Assembly: GCA_021776635.1 (NCBI GenBank)
Contig: JAJFFN010000021.1
Location: 1-64,000, forward strand
Reading direction: 5' to 3'
DNA from: Robiginitomaculum sp.
Lineage (GTDB): Bacteria; Pseudomonadota; Alphaproteobacteria; Caulobacterales; Maricaulaceae
DNA: 64,000 nt
The translations under genes were made by a program, and so were the position numbers. Positions within the stretch are counted from its first letter, which is position 1. Every line of letters begins with the position of its first letter. Under the pieces are notes generated by a model, which worked only from the letters and a program-made list of their open reading frames with translations, was not told the DNA's origin and ran no database searches. Shown one piece after another: positions 18,244-26,799 of the stretch.

Positions 18244-18444
18244 TTAGCCATTTGGCAAAAACTTCTTACGGATAACGCGGGCGTCACATTCTTTGAGGAC
18301 ACGTGTGCCACGGTGCTCGCGAAGTGTTTTGTTTGTGCGTTTAATCATGCCGTGGCGTTTGCCTGCCTGAGCGGCCTTTACCTTGCCTGACTTGGTCAGC
18401 TTGAAGCGCTTTTTGGCGCCTGATTTTGTCTTCATTTTTGGCAT
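18244..18444 (-). CDS. rpmI: 50S ribosomal protein L35
   Basis: A 66-residue, very basic protein beginning [17 protein letters not shown], diagnostic for L35. It is first in an rpmI-rplT operon; infC is absent upstream, an arrangement seen in other alphaproteobacteria. The ribosome site is GGAG. Confidence 0.97.
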   Translation of the reverse strand: MPKMKTKSGAKKRFKLTKSGKVKAAQAGKRHGMIKRTNKTLREHRGTRVLKECDARVIRKKFLPNG

Positions 18445-18463
18445 TTCGTTCTCCGTTATTATG

Positions 18464-18479
18464 GGCGCTTATTTGCGCC
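18464..18479 (-). promoter_or_regulatory. Hairpin in the rpmI leader
   Basis: A small perfect hairpin (GGCGC-N6-GCGCC) close upstream of the rpmI ribosome site. It could be part of a ribosomal-protein leader that responds to L20, but I see no classical L20 binding pseudoknot. Confidence 0.3.
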
Positions 18480-18557
18480 GGAACTTTAGAACCGTCAGGC
18501 ATGCCTTTAGCCTAACAAGTTGCATCCCAATATGGGTCCTCTAGTTGAGGAACGGGG

Positions 18558-18585
18558 CTTATAGCGGGGCTAAAAATAAATGCAA
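18558..18585 (-). promoter_or_regulatory. Promoter of rpmI-rplT
   Basis: On the minus strand TTGCAT (-35, 18580-18585), 16 bases, TATAAG (-10, 18558-18563). It would give a leader of about 105 nt before rpmI. Good match to a housekeeping promoter. Confidence 0.55.
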
Positions 18586-18651
18586 GCAGTGAATTGGCAA
18601 TTGTTTATTTCTAAGCAGTGAACTATGGCCGTTTGCTAACGTGTATATTCT

Positions 18652-20220
18652 ATGCTAAAACTCGCTCAGGTTGATTTGCTTGGAATGTTAATGCGAGTGC
18701 TAGAACGGACTTTTAAGGGATTGGTTTTTTGGCTGTTCATAGGCTTGGCTGCATTTCCAGTAACGGCCAAAACGATTGAGATAAAATCTGAGAACTTTGT
18801 TTTGGTTGATAGTGTAGGTGCGAAAGAAGGTAGGGCCTTGTTGCTAGAATTGGAGCAATATCGACAAGGTATATTGCAATTACTTGGCATCAAGAGCCCA
18901 TTACCGGAAATTATTCCCATAAAAATATATTCGGTTTCTGGTGATAAAGAGCTAAAACTGTTAACCGGGCGCACCGATATTGGCGGCGTATATAATTCGA
19001 CCATTGAAGGCCCCGTATTTATTCTAAATGCAAAAAACGGTTTCAGTAGAGGTAAGCAAGCACGCCACATAGCTCTGCACGAATATACGCACCATATTTT
19101 ATCTACCTATAGTCAACAGATTTATCCGCGATGGTATGATGAAGGTTTAGCAAATTATTTTTCTACCTTTGAAGTTGACAAACAGGGGCGATTGGTAATC
19201 GGTAGACCTAACAATAAATATGCTTATGCATTAGCGCAAAAAAATTGGATGCCAACAGAAGTACTGGTAAATTCCGTATTGTCTTATCCTTATAAGTCAA
19301 CAGGAAAAAGCTCTCGTGGGTTGACGACAGCTAATTATTTTTATGCACAAAGTTGGCTGGCAGTCCATTATCTGCAATCAAATAAAAAAGAGGCCGCTAA
19401 ACTAACTAAATATATTGATACCCTAAATCAAAAGCGGGATAAATCTTATATTTTTGAGCAATCTTTTGATCTGACACCGAGTGAATTTGAACAGGTATTA
19501 AAAACCTATTACAAACGTAACAAATACGCGGTCCATACAATTACATTGAAAACTAAAATCAAAGACTACGCTTTTCAAACGCGAAATTTAAGTAAGGGTG
19601 AAACCGCGTACCACAAAGCAGAAGCTATGCGACACTTCTCTAGCCAATTTTTAAAAACTGTCGATGTTATGCAGCAATATGACGAGGCGTCTGTTTATCT
19701 TGGGGAAACGCCTGCCATATTGTCCGCGCGTGCCATTTTGGCTGTAAGGGAAGGTGAATATGAGCGTGCTCAAATGTATATAAACAAAGCGCGGACATTG
19801 GCGCCCCAAGATGTGAATGTTTTGCGAATGGCAGGTGTGGTTTTGTTCAAAAAAAATCAATTTGCAGACACAGCTAACACAAAGGAACTCAATAAAGCAC
19901 ACAAATTTCTTAAGCAGGCTATAATTAATAACCCGGACGATATTGCCGCCCATTATTATTATGCGAGCACATCAGGATTAAAATACGGCGCTCCGTCGGC
20001 ACAAGCACTTGCGTCTGCCGCAACTGCATTGGATTATTATCGCTCAGTAAATTTTGTAGATACCAATATGAATATGGCAACAGTCTTATTGCGTGGCAAA
20101 AAATTAGGGCCTGCATTAGCTCCAATAAACAAGGCAATTGTTTGGTCGCGAAATGGTGCAGGGCGTATGCAAGCTCGCAGTATGAAGCGTATTATTGAAA
20201 AACAAAACGGCAGTAAATGA
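18652..20220 (+). CDS. Exported gluzincin-like peptidase with TPRs
   Basis: A 522-residue protein. A signal peptide lies at about residues 14-40 (GLVFWLFIGLAAFPVTA), suggesting that the ATG at 18691 may be the real start. The motif HEYTHH near residue 143, followed by WYDEGLANYFS about 20 residues on, is the HExxH...E arrangement of gluzincin ('peptidase MA-like', DUF1570-type) metalloproteases. The C-terminal third has TPR-like repeats. It is probably periplasmic. Substrate unknown. AT-richer than its neighbours. Confidence 0.7.
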   Translation: MLKLAQVDLLGMLMRVLERTFKGLVFWLFIGLAAFPVTAKTIEIKSENFVLVDSVGAKEGRALLLELEQYRQGILQLLGIKSPLPEIIPIKIYSVSGDKELKLLTGRTDIGGVYNSTIEGPVFILNAKNGFSRGKQARHIALHEYTHHILSTYSQQIYPRWYDEGLANYFSTFEVDKQGRLVIGRPNNKYAYALAQKNWMPTEVLVNSVLSYPYKSTGKSSRGLTTANYFYAQSWLAVHYLQSNKKEAAKLTKYIDTLNQKRDKSYIFEQSFDLTPSEFEQVLKTYYKRNKYAVHTITLKTKIKDYAFQTRNLSKGETAYHKAEAMRHFSSQFLKTVDVMQQYDEASVYLGETPAILSARAILAVREGEYERAQMYINKARTLAPQDVNVLRMAGVVLFKKNQFADTANTKELNKAHKFLKQAIINNPDDIAAHYYYASTSGLKYGAPSAQALASAATALDYYRSVNFVDTNMNMATVLLRGKKLGPALAPINKAIVWSRNGAGRMQARSMKRIIEKQNGSK

Positions 20221-20230
20221 AGATATATAC

Positions 20231-20692
20231 CTACTGCCGTGAGGGTCTGGTGATATCAAATTTTGCGAACGGGTTTGGTTCTATGTTTTGGTTTGTATTG
20301 TGAAAAGCGAGACCCATTTGTAGGCTTTTTGCGATACGTTCGGCTGTGTTATTAAAATGGGCTTGCTTGGTAGCACAAAGGGTTTGTGCCCCGGCTTTGG
20401 CAAACAGTTTAAGCCAGCGCGTGAAATGCGCCGGGGTTAAGCCCGGCAATGGAGCGTGCTTGGCCATTGGATTACCGGAAAACCGACCCGTTTTTAAGAA
20501 TATCCCAGACCAGAAGTCATTTATATGCTGGATATGTGGGGCCCATTGGTCGTCCCTAGTGCCGATCTTTGCGGCAAATACAGGCCCTAATAAATCATCC
20601 TCGCGTACCCAAGAATAAAACACATCCGTCAAAGCGGCAATGTCGTTTTCGGTAATGGGCTCAATGCTCATGGTGTTTTGTTTTTCGCTCAT
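20231..20692 (-). CDS. Group III truncated haemoglobin
   Basis: A 153-residue globin of the truncated 2-on-2 fold, group III. Recognisable parts are DVFYSWVREDDLLGPVF (helix B region), HINDFWSGIFLKTGRFSGNP (helix E) and AHFTRWLKLFAKA, with the likely proximal His in KHAPLPGLTPAHF. Group III globins bind haem and are linked to oxygen, NO or redox chemistry, but no single role is established. It stands alone; the next gene on the same strand, for a UPF0145 protein, ends about 65 bases upstream. Confidence 0.88.
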   Translation of the reverse strand: MSEKQNTMSIEPITENDIAALTDVFYSWVREDDLLGPVFAAKIGTRDDQWAPHIQHINDFWSGIFLKTGRFSGNPMAKHAPLPGLTPAHFTRWLKLFAKAGAQTLCATKQAHFNNTAERIAKSLQMGLAFHNTNQNIEPNPFAKFDITRPSRQ

Positions 20693-20758
20693 GAGATGTA
20701 GATAGGGTGTAATAGTTATTTAGCAATGCAGCAAACGAACCTAAATTGATAGAGGTGC

Positions 20759-21193
20759 TTATTTTACGGCGGTACCGTAAGCATAAACCTCTAGAGAACC
20801 TATATTTGTTTTTGCGTTTTTAAAAACGCTTGCGGTTTCCAGACGCAGATTTGAAATATGGCGCATATTATTATCAGAAGCCTGTTCTTTCATGCGTAAA
20901 ACGGCTTCGCGGCGCGCACGTTCAACCAGTGTTGCATATGCGTTAATGCGTCCGCCAAAAAGCGTTCGGATGCCAGCAAGCAAACGTTTAAAATAATCAA
21001 TGGAAATAACGACATTGCCACTGACGAATTGGCAATCGCTCATGCCTTGCGGAATTTGTTTGGTGTTGGACACCGTAATATCAGCCAAATCGGCCTCCCT
21101 ACGTTCCAGAGATTGGAAGTGCCGCGCTTCATTCATGCGGCCGAAAAAATACCCCAGAGCCAACAAAAAGAGAAAAACGAATAAACTGGCCAT
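20759..21193 (-). CDS. Membrane-anchored UPF0145 (YbjQ-like) protein
   Basis: A 144-residue protein with an N-terminal membrane segment (MASLFVFLFLLALGYFFG) and a C-terminal YbjQ-like domain, including the closing SLEVYAYGTAV motif. I start it at 21193, one base after the stop of the soluble paralogue, giving an intact anchor; longer starts would overlap that gene. Such domains are annotated 'heavy-metal binding' but the function is not established. It forms a pair with the next gene upstream. Confidence 0.75.
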   Translation of the reverse strand: MASLFVFLFLLALGYFFGRMNEARHFQSLERREADLADITVSNTKQIPQGMSDCQFVSGNVVISIDYFKRLLAGIRTLFGGRINAYATLVERARREAVLRMKEQASDNNMRHISNLRLETASVFKNAKTNIGSLEVYAYGTAVK

Positions 21194-21194
21194 G

Positions 21195-21518
21195 CTAGCT
21201 AACCACAACCGCTGTGCCGTATACATAAAGCTCTGAAGCACCTGCACTTACGGATGATGTAGAAAACCGCACATTCAAGATGGCGTTCGCACCCAATGCC
21301 CTTGCTTCTTCAACCATACGGTTGACACTTTCATCACGGGATTCTGTTAAAAGTTCAGTATAACCGCGAAGTTCTCCGCCAACAATATTCTTAAACCCGG
21401 CCATAATATCGCGGCCTACATGTTTGGCACGAACTGTATTTCCCTGCACCATCCCAAGATGTTTCGTGATGCTACGTCCAGGAAGTGTTTCCAGATTTGT
21501 AATTTCAATGTCGGGCAT
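21195..21518 (-). CDS. UPF0145 (YbjQ-like) protein
   Basis: 107 residues, the usual YbjQ length, starting MPDIEITNLETLPGR and ending ASELYVYGTAVVV. It keeps the IMAGFKNIVGGELRGYTELL core. Members form homopentamers and have been proposed to bind metals. The ATG at 21518 follows AAAGGA; an earlier in-frame ATG is rejected. The soluble and anchored copies probably arose by duplication. Confidence 0.85.
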   Translation of the reverse strand: MPDIEITNLETLPGRSITKHLGMVQGNTVRAKHVGRDIMAGFKNIVGGELRGYTELLTESRDESVNRMVEEARALGANAILNVRFSTSSVSAGASELYVYGTAVVVS

Positions 21519-21548
21519 TATTAAGTCCTTTTTTAACATAGTCTCTTT

Positions 21549-22511
21549 TTAATGGGCAGACGCCTGATGAAACTGGCCGTATTTTCTAAAATGCGCCAAG
21601 CTTGCAGGTATAACCGCAACTATGGTTTCGGCTTTTATATCGAGGTCGGCAAGGCCAGGATACTTACCGGATACTATATTGTCCCTCCTGAGTAACACCA
21701 CCTGATCGCGGGTCAAAAACGGTGTAACAAAAGGCATAAATCCGGAAATTTCGCCAAAAGCTCCCATGAGATGACTGAGATTCCAAGGTATTGGTATAAG
21801 CAAACGTTTTTTGTCGATAGCGCCCAAAGTAAAACTCATGAGCTGTTTGAAAGTGAAGGTTTCTGCGCCCGCTAACTCCCATGTTTTTCCGCTCGAACCT
21901 TTATTAGTAATTTTACATATGGCTTTGGCTAAATCATCCACATAAAGCGGTTGAAACTTTGTTGTGCCGCCGCCGAGCAAGGGGAGTGCAAAGGTCAGGT
22001 TTGACAAGCGGGCAAAGCGAGTAAAAAATCCGTCGCCCTCACCAAATAGAATGGACGGTCGGACTATGTCTGCGCTAGGGATTGCTGTTGCAATAGTTTT
22101 TTCGCCTTTAGCTTTAGAGTGCGCATAATTACTGCCGTTTCTGGCGTTTGCACCGAGAGCGGACAAATGCACAAGGTTCTTTATGCCTGCTTTTTTAGCC
22201 GCTTCAGCCACGTTTTTGGCTCCAAGAACATGAACGGCGCTAAAGTTTTGGCGGCCTTGCTCAACTAATATGCCAGCAAGATTAATCACAGCATCACAGC
22301 CCTGGACGGCTTGCTCTACGGATTTTTTGTACCTTATATTTGCCTGTACCAATTGAATTTGACCAACGGCGCCCATAACCTTTAGCTCTCCGGCAATGTG
22401 CGGTCGGCGGACACAGGCACGAACGCGCCAGCCATCCTTTGCCAGATTCCTGACGACATAATGTCCTAAAAACCCATTGGCACCAAAGACGCAAACCAAA
22501 CCTTTTGACAT
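21549..22511 (-). CDS. NDUFA9-like NAD(P)-binding protein
   Basis: A 320-residue atypical short-chain dehydrogenase. The N-terminal nucleotide-binding motif reads CVFGANGFLGHYV, followed by INLAGIL and LSALGAN. It fits the 'complex I NDUFA9 subunit family' found in alphaproteobacteria and mitochondria, in which the domain binds NADPH and is structural or stabilising. The YxxxK catalytic pair of classical SDRs is loosely present (YAHSKAKGE). Strong ribosome site AGGAG. Role in complex I here is inferred from the family. Confidence 0.85.
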   Translation of the reverse strand: MSKGLVCVFGANGFLGHYVVRNLAKDGWRVRACVRRPHIAGELKVMGAVGQIQLVQANIRYKKSVEQAVQGCDAVINLAGILVEQGRQNFSAVHVLGAKNVAEAAKKAGIKNLVHLSALGANARNGSNYAHSKAKGEKTIATAIPSADIVRPSILFGEGDGFFTRFARLSNLTFALPLLGGGTTKFQPLYVDDLAKAICKITNKGSSGKTWELAGAETFTFKQLMSFTLGAIDKKRLLIPIPWNLSHLMGAFGEISGFMPFVTPFLTRDQVVLLRRDNIVSGKYPGLADLDIKAETIVAVIPASLAHFRKYGQFHQASAH

Positions 22512-22675
22512 TTTTAACTCCTAGATATTCTTCCACTGATTACGCCTTAACACGCCACCTGTCCACGGCGCATTTAACGTCGTGACATTTTTGCAAGTAT
22601 TGGAGCACAATTTGGTATGACATAGCTTTTTTTATGGTTATAGAGCGTATTTAACGAAACAAGTGGACACACATT

Positions 22676-23296
22676 ATGACGATACATTTACATAAAGGCG
22701 ATTTGCCCGACGGGTTGGATTTTGGTACCTCTGTAGCTGTGGATACCGAGACACAAGGCCTTTCTTTGGTTCGCGATAAATTGTGCCTAGTACAATTATC
22801 TGCTGGGGATGGGGATGCCCATATCGTACAAATGGATCGTAGTTCTTATGATTGCCCCAACTTAAAAGCACTACTGTCAGATGAAAAAGTCGAGAAAATT
22901 TTTCATTTTGCACGGTTTGACGTGGCGATGCTTAAACAAAATCTAGGCATAGATTGCGCACCAATATATTGTACAAAAATAGCTTCGGCACTGGTTCGGA
23001 CATATACAGATGCACACGGACTTAAAAACCTGTGTAAAGAGCTGTTAAATGTGGATTTGTCCAAACAGCAACAATCTTCCGATTGGGCAACCGAAGGCCT
23101 CAGCAAAGCGCAACTAGAATATGCGGCGAGTGACGTTTTGTACCTGCATCAGTTGCAGCGCATTTTGTCGGCCCGTTTGATGCGCGAAGACCGCGCAGAC
23201 ATTGCCAAGGCTTGTTTTGATTTTATGCCGACACGGGCCGCTCTTGATATAGCAGGTTGGAATGAGATTGATATTTTCTCACATAGTTTTAGATAA
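22676..23296 (+). CDS. rnd: RNase D-like 3'-5' exonuclease
   Basis: A 206-residue DEDD exonuclease consisting of the catalytic domain only, without the C-terminal HRDC domains of E. coli RNase D. Exo I is VAVDTETQGL (residues 22-31), Exo II HFARFDVAML near 77, and Exo III YAASDVLYL near 157 with the Tyr of the DEDDy subclass. Such short forms are usual in alphaproteobacteria and trim RNA 3' ends. The symbol is used loosely for this short form. Confidence 0.88.
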   Translation: MTIHLHKGDLPDGLDFGTSVAVDTETQGLSLVRDKLCLVQLSAGDGDAHIVQMDRSSYDCPNLKALLSDEKVEKIFHFARFDVAMLKQNLGIDCAPIYCTKIASALVRTYTDAHGLKNLCKELLNVDLSKQQQSSDWATEGLSKAQLEYAASDVLYLHQLQRILSARLMREDRADIAKACFDFMPTRAALDIAGWNEIDIFSHSFR

Positions 23297-23418
23297 GGCT
23301 TCGGGGGCGATACGGTGTAAAACGCTAACCAAACTGTAATCTATTGTCTGCATTCTAATGTCGCATTTATTATATACATAAAGTATAGAGAACCAATTTT
23401 AACACACATGTAAAAACT

Positions 23419-24141
23419 ATGACAACAAAGAGTGCTGAAATTCAAACAGGTAACCAAACCCGAAATGGACATGCCCTTGCTCATTGGGAGCCCAGACATG
23501 CGCTGTCACTAGATGCCGCAAAGCGTCACAGTGTCTTTATTCGGTATGTGCGTTTTGTGTTGATGGGATTTTCGGGATTTCTTGTTTTGGTTTTATTGTG
23601 GTATTTTATTTCAACACCAAAACCCAAACCGCAAGAAGACAATCCTGATGAAACCGTCAAAATGATTAACCCTGTTTATAAAGGCCGGACATCAGATAAT
23701 TTACCGTTTCGAATCACTGCTGCTGAGGCCGTGCGTTTCCTACAACAACCCGACGAAACAAAACTGGTAAACCCTATTTTAAATTTTCTGAGGTCTGGTG
23801 GTGCCGAAGAAAGTATGGTTTTAGCTTTAACGGGGCTTTATAACTCTGAAACACAGGTTTTGGAGTTAAATCAGGACGTAAATTTGAAAACGGACGATGG
23901 CTATGATTGTAAAACAGGTCATGCGCGCGTTTTCGTAAAGGGAAAAAGAATTGAAGGTGATATGGCCATTGCTTGCACGGGGAATTTTGGTCAAGTTTCA
24001 GGAAATGCTTACGAAATAAATGATAATTATGCGGAATTTGTCTTCAAGAACGGGATGACCGCTTTGATTATACCAGAAAAAGCTGATGACGCGCTCATGC
24101 CGTCTGGTGTTGTTACACCGCTAAGAGGGGGGCAAGACTGA
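23419..24141 (+). CDS. lptC: LPS export periplasmic protein LptC
   Basis: A 240-residue bitopic inner-membrane protein with one membrane anchor (about residues 43-66) and a periplasmic beta-jellyroll (about 75-230). LptC accepts LPS from the LptB2FG transporter and passes it to LptA. The family is poorly conserved; position just before lptA and lptB supports the call. The gap to the next gene is two bases. Confidence 0.88.
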   Translation: MTTKSAEIQTGNQTRNGHALAHWEPRHALSLDAAKRHSVFIRYVRFVLMGFSGFLVLVLLWYFISTPKPKPQEDNPDETVKMINPVYKGRTSDNLPFRITAAEAVRFLQQPDETKLVNPILNFLRSGGAEESMVLALTGLYNSETQVLELNQDVNLKTDDGYDCKTGHARVFVKGKRIEGDMAIACTGNFGQVSGNAYEINDNYAEFVFKNGMTALIIPEKADDALMPSGVVTPLRGGQD

Positions 24142-24143
24142 AA

Positions 24144-24680
24144 ATGCGTAACTTTAATACTGCTATATATACTTTTCTAGCGGGCGGGTTTTTATTGGCG
24201 ACACCGTCGTTTGCCCAAGTTTCGTTTGGCAATGACAAGCCCATAAATGTCAAAGCAGAAAGAGCTACCTACCGTGGGTCGGTTACGGTCTTAAGCGGCG
24301 ATGTCATTGTTAAGCAGGGGGACGCTACAATTTTGTCAGACCGCATGGATTTGTTCCGCAACGAAATTAAGCTTGAAGGTATCAACGGGAATGCGAATTC
24401 CATCAAATTGGGTAATATAAACCGTATTTTAGCCGTTGGAAATTTCAAATATTCTACATCAGAAAACAGTGTAACTGGCGATAAAGGGGTTTACGAACGC
24501 GATAAAGAGATTATCACAGTTACAGGCAATGCACGATTTGTTCAAACTAACGGCAATACAGTTACGGGAAATAAAATGATTTATGACCTTAACACCAATC
24601 GTGCAAGGATAGACGGAAATTGTTCAGGCCGAGATTGCCAAGGCAATGACCGCGTAAAGATAAACATTGGCGGAAATTAA
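24144..24680 (+). CDS. lptA: LPS transport protein LptA (first copy)
   Basis: A 178-residue periplasmic protein with a signal peptide cleaved near residue 25 (TPSFAQ) and an OstA/LptA jellyroll with repeating beta pattern (LSGDVIVKQGDATILSDRMDLF). LptA forms the bridge carrying LPS across the periplasm. The C-terminus carries an unusual pair of cysteines in NCSGRDCQG, also present in the next gene. It lies two bases after lptC. Confidence 0.88.
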   Translation: MRNFNTAIYTFLAGGFLLATPSFAQVSFGNDKPINVKAERATYRGSVTVLSGDVIVKQGDATILSDRMDLFRNEIKLEGINGNANSIKLGNINRILAVGNFKYSTSENSVTGDKGVYERDKEIITVTGNARFVQTNGNTVTGNKMIYDLNTNRARIDGNCSGRDCQGNDRVKINIGGN

Positions 24681-24708
24681 GCAGCTTAAGGAAACGAGGA
24701 ACTCGAAA

Positions 24709-25260
24709 ATGACAACTGTAAAGACTAACAATAATTTTATGGTGCTATTCTACGGCTTCTTGGTGGCCTTGTTTTTATATTCAAACACGGCATATGCACA
24801 ATTTGCTTCAGGTAGCAATTCCCCTGTAAGCATCACAGCCGACAATGTTACCTATCAAGACGGCAAGTCTATTCTAACGGGCGGGGTTGATGTTCGCCAA
24901 GGCGACGTTCGGGTATTGGCTGAAAAGATGACGGTTTTCACGCAAAGCGGCGGCACGTTAGGCCAAGGTGATATATCTAAAATAATTGCCGTTGGTAAAT
25001 TTTATTACTTAACGCCCGAGCAAAGTGTACGCGGTCAACAAGGCGTTTATACACGCAATAACGAAACCTTTGAGGTAACTGGCGATGTGATCATGAAGCA
25101 AGAAGATGGCAGTGTTATTTCTGGGGATAAATTGTTTTATAATTTAAGGACGCAAAACGCGAGAGTTGTCGGTAGTTGTAAAGGCCGTAAATGTGGCTCT
25201 AAAGGTCGCGTAAATATACTCATAAAAAATGCGCAAAATGTCGCAAACAGCAATTCATAA
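24709..25260 (+). CDS. Second LptA/OstA-like protein
   Basis: A 183-residue paralogue of the previous gene with its own signal peptide (cleavage near TAYAQF, about residue 29) and the same jellyroll (LTGGVDVRQGDVRVLAEKMTVF). The C-terminal motif SCKGRKCGSKGRV repeats the C-x-G-R-x-C pattern of the first copy. I start it at the ATG at 24709 after a GAGGA site; the longer open frame overlaps the first copy. It could extend the LptA bridge or cap it. Duplicated lptA genes inside this operon are not usual as far as I know. Confidence 0.85.
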   Translation: MTTVKTNNNFMVLFYGFLVALFLYSNTAYAQFASGSNSPVSITADNVTYQDGKSILTGGVDVRQGDVRVLAEKMTVFTQSGGTLGQGDISKIIAVGKFYYLTPEQSVRGQQGVYTRNNETFEVTGDVIMKQEDGSVISGDKLFYNLRTQNARVVGSCKGRKCGSKGRVNILIKNAQNVANSNS

Positions 25261-25263
25261 ACT

Positions 25264-26010
25264 ATGACAGACTTTCAATACAGTGCGCCTAAACAAGGGC
25301 TTTCAGCCATTGGTATTGGCAAGTCCTATAAAGGACGAGCCGTGGTTAAGGGCATCACGATCTCGGTTCAGCGCGGAGAAATCGTAGCTTTAATGGGGCC
25401 TAACGGCGCTGGCAAAACCACTAGTTTTTATATGATCATGGGATTAATAGAGGCAGACCGAGGCAATATATTGCTTGACGGGCAAAATATTACAAACCTT
25501 CCTATGTATCAGCGCGCACGGCTTGGCGTTGGTTATTTACCACAAGAAGAAAGTATATTTCGCGGGTTAACCGTAGAAGAAAATATCCGCGCCGTTGTAG
25601 AGCTAACAGAAAAAAAACGTTCCAAACGCGATGATAATGTTAATGCTTTGCTCAATGAGCTTAATATTGGCCATATCCGCAATAGTCCCGCATTGGCCCT
25701 TTCGGGTGGGGAACGCAGACGGGTTGAAATTGCCCGTGCACTGGCTTCAAGGCCGTCATTTATATTATTAGACGAACCATTTACCGGCATCGATCCAATT
25801 GCAATTAATGATATTTCCGATCTCATACGTTATCTGAAAAAGCGCGGCATCGGCATTCTTATAACGGACCATAGGGTGCGCGAAACGTTAGATATTGTCG
25901 ACCGTGCATCGATTATGTTCCAAGGAGATGTTTTGTTTGAAGGCACCCCAGACGAGATACGTGCCAACGAAGATGTTCGCCGCGTTTATTTAGGCGAAAA
26001 ATACGCATAA
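25264..26010 (+). CDS. lptB: LPS export ABC transporter ATPase LptB
   Basis: A 248-residue ABC ATPase: Walker A GPNGAGKTT near residue 46, ABC signature ALSGGERRRVEIARAL near 146, Walker B FILLDEPFTGIDP near 167 and the switch His in ITDHRVRETL. It powers LPS extraction together with LptFG, which are not in the window. It lies three bases after the second lptA-like gene. In many proteobacteria rpoN follows; here a convergent site-2 protease gene does. Confidence 0.95.
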   Translation: MTDFQYSAPKQGLSAIGIGKSYKGRAVVKGITISVQRGEIVALMGPNGAGKTTSFYMIMGLIEADRGNILLDGQNITNLPMYQRARLGVGYLPQEESIFRGLTVEENIRAVVELTEKKRSKRDDNVNALLNELNIGHIRNSPALALSGGERRRVEIARALASRPSFILLDEPFTGIDPIAINDISDLIRYLKKRGIGILITDHRVRETLDIVDRASIMFQGDVLFEGTPDEIRANEDVRRVYLGEKYA

Positions 26011-26015
26011 ACGAT

Positions 26016-26765
26016 TTACTTTTTAGGATAATGTCGGGCACTGGCTTTTGCAGCATTGTGTAAAAACATTGCAATGAAAAATGACCACAAACCTGAGATA
26101 TAATTACCAAGGAATATATCCCAGGCGCCCCAAGCCATGAGTGCATAAGCAAAAAACATTCCGGTTTTAGCCGCCCACCTTGTCGCTTTGCCGTAATCTT
26201 TGAGGCCTTTCCAAAGGAAGGCTCTGAATATGCGCCCGCCGTCCAACGGAAAAGCGGGTACAAGGTTAAAAATTGCCAATATAATATTGATAATAAATAA
26301 ATAGCGAAACACGGCGGCAAGGGGAATGCCGGCATGCGCAGCAAAGGGAGCGCTAAGCTCGGCAGATTGCACCATGCCGCCTAGGCCAAAAAACAACAAC
26401 CCGAGCAAGAAGCTAACCAGCGGCCCTGCTGCTGCCACCATAAATTCTTGCTTGGGGGTTTGTGGGTTATGATCAAGTTCAGCGACACCGCCAAAAATAA
26501 AGAGGGTGATGCCTCTGATGGGTATACCGTAATTACGGGCAACAACGGAATGGCCCATTTCATGTAGTAAAATAGAGGTAAAAAACCCCAATGCCCCCAA
26601 TGCCCCGAGCAGCCAATGGCTCATTTGGGAATAATCGGGAAGGACGCTGGGAAACCACCGTGTTGCCAATGACCATGTAATCAAGGCGGCTATCAAAAGC
26701 CAACTGGTATCGAGCTTGATGTCAAACCCAAGCATACGAAACTCTAAAAGCGTGTTACCACCCAT
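26016..26765 (-). CDS. Site-2 protease family (M50) protein
   Basis: A 249-residue polytopic intramembrane metalloprotease. The zinc motif HEMGH is at residues 68-72, and the second motif VPAFPLDGGRI, with the metal-binding Asp near 175, replaces the usual NPxPLDGG. About six membrane segments. There are no C-terminal CBS domains. It belongs to the YwhC/Rip3-like group and probably cleaves membrane proteins. The ATG at 26765 follows AAGGA; the TTG two codons upstream is rejected. Confidence 0.88.
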   Translation of the reverse strand: MGGNTLLEFRMLGFDIKLDTSWLLIAALITWSLATRWFPSVLPDYSQMSHWLLGALGALGFFTSILLHEMGHSVVARNYGIPIRGITLFIFGGVAELDHNPQTPKQEFMVAAAGPLVSFLLGLLFFGLGGMVQSAELSAPFAAHAGIPLAAVFRYLFIINIILAIFNLVPAFPLDGGRIFRAFLWKGLKDYGKATRWAAKTGMFFAYALMAWGAWDIFLGNYISGLWSFFIAMFLHNAAKASARHYPKK

Positions 26766-26799
26766 AATCAATCCTTAAGCCAATTTTGTTTGGATATAA

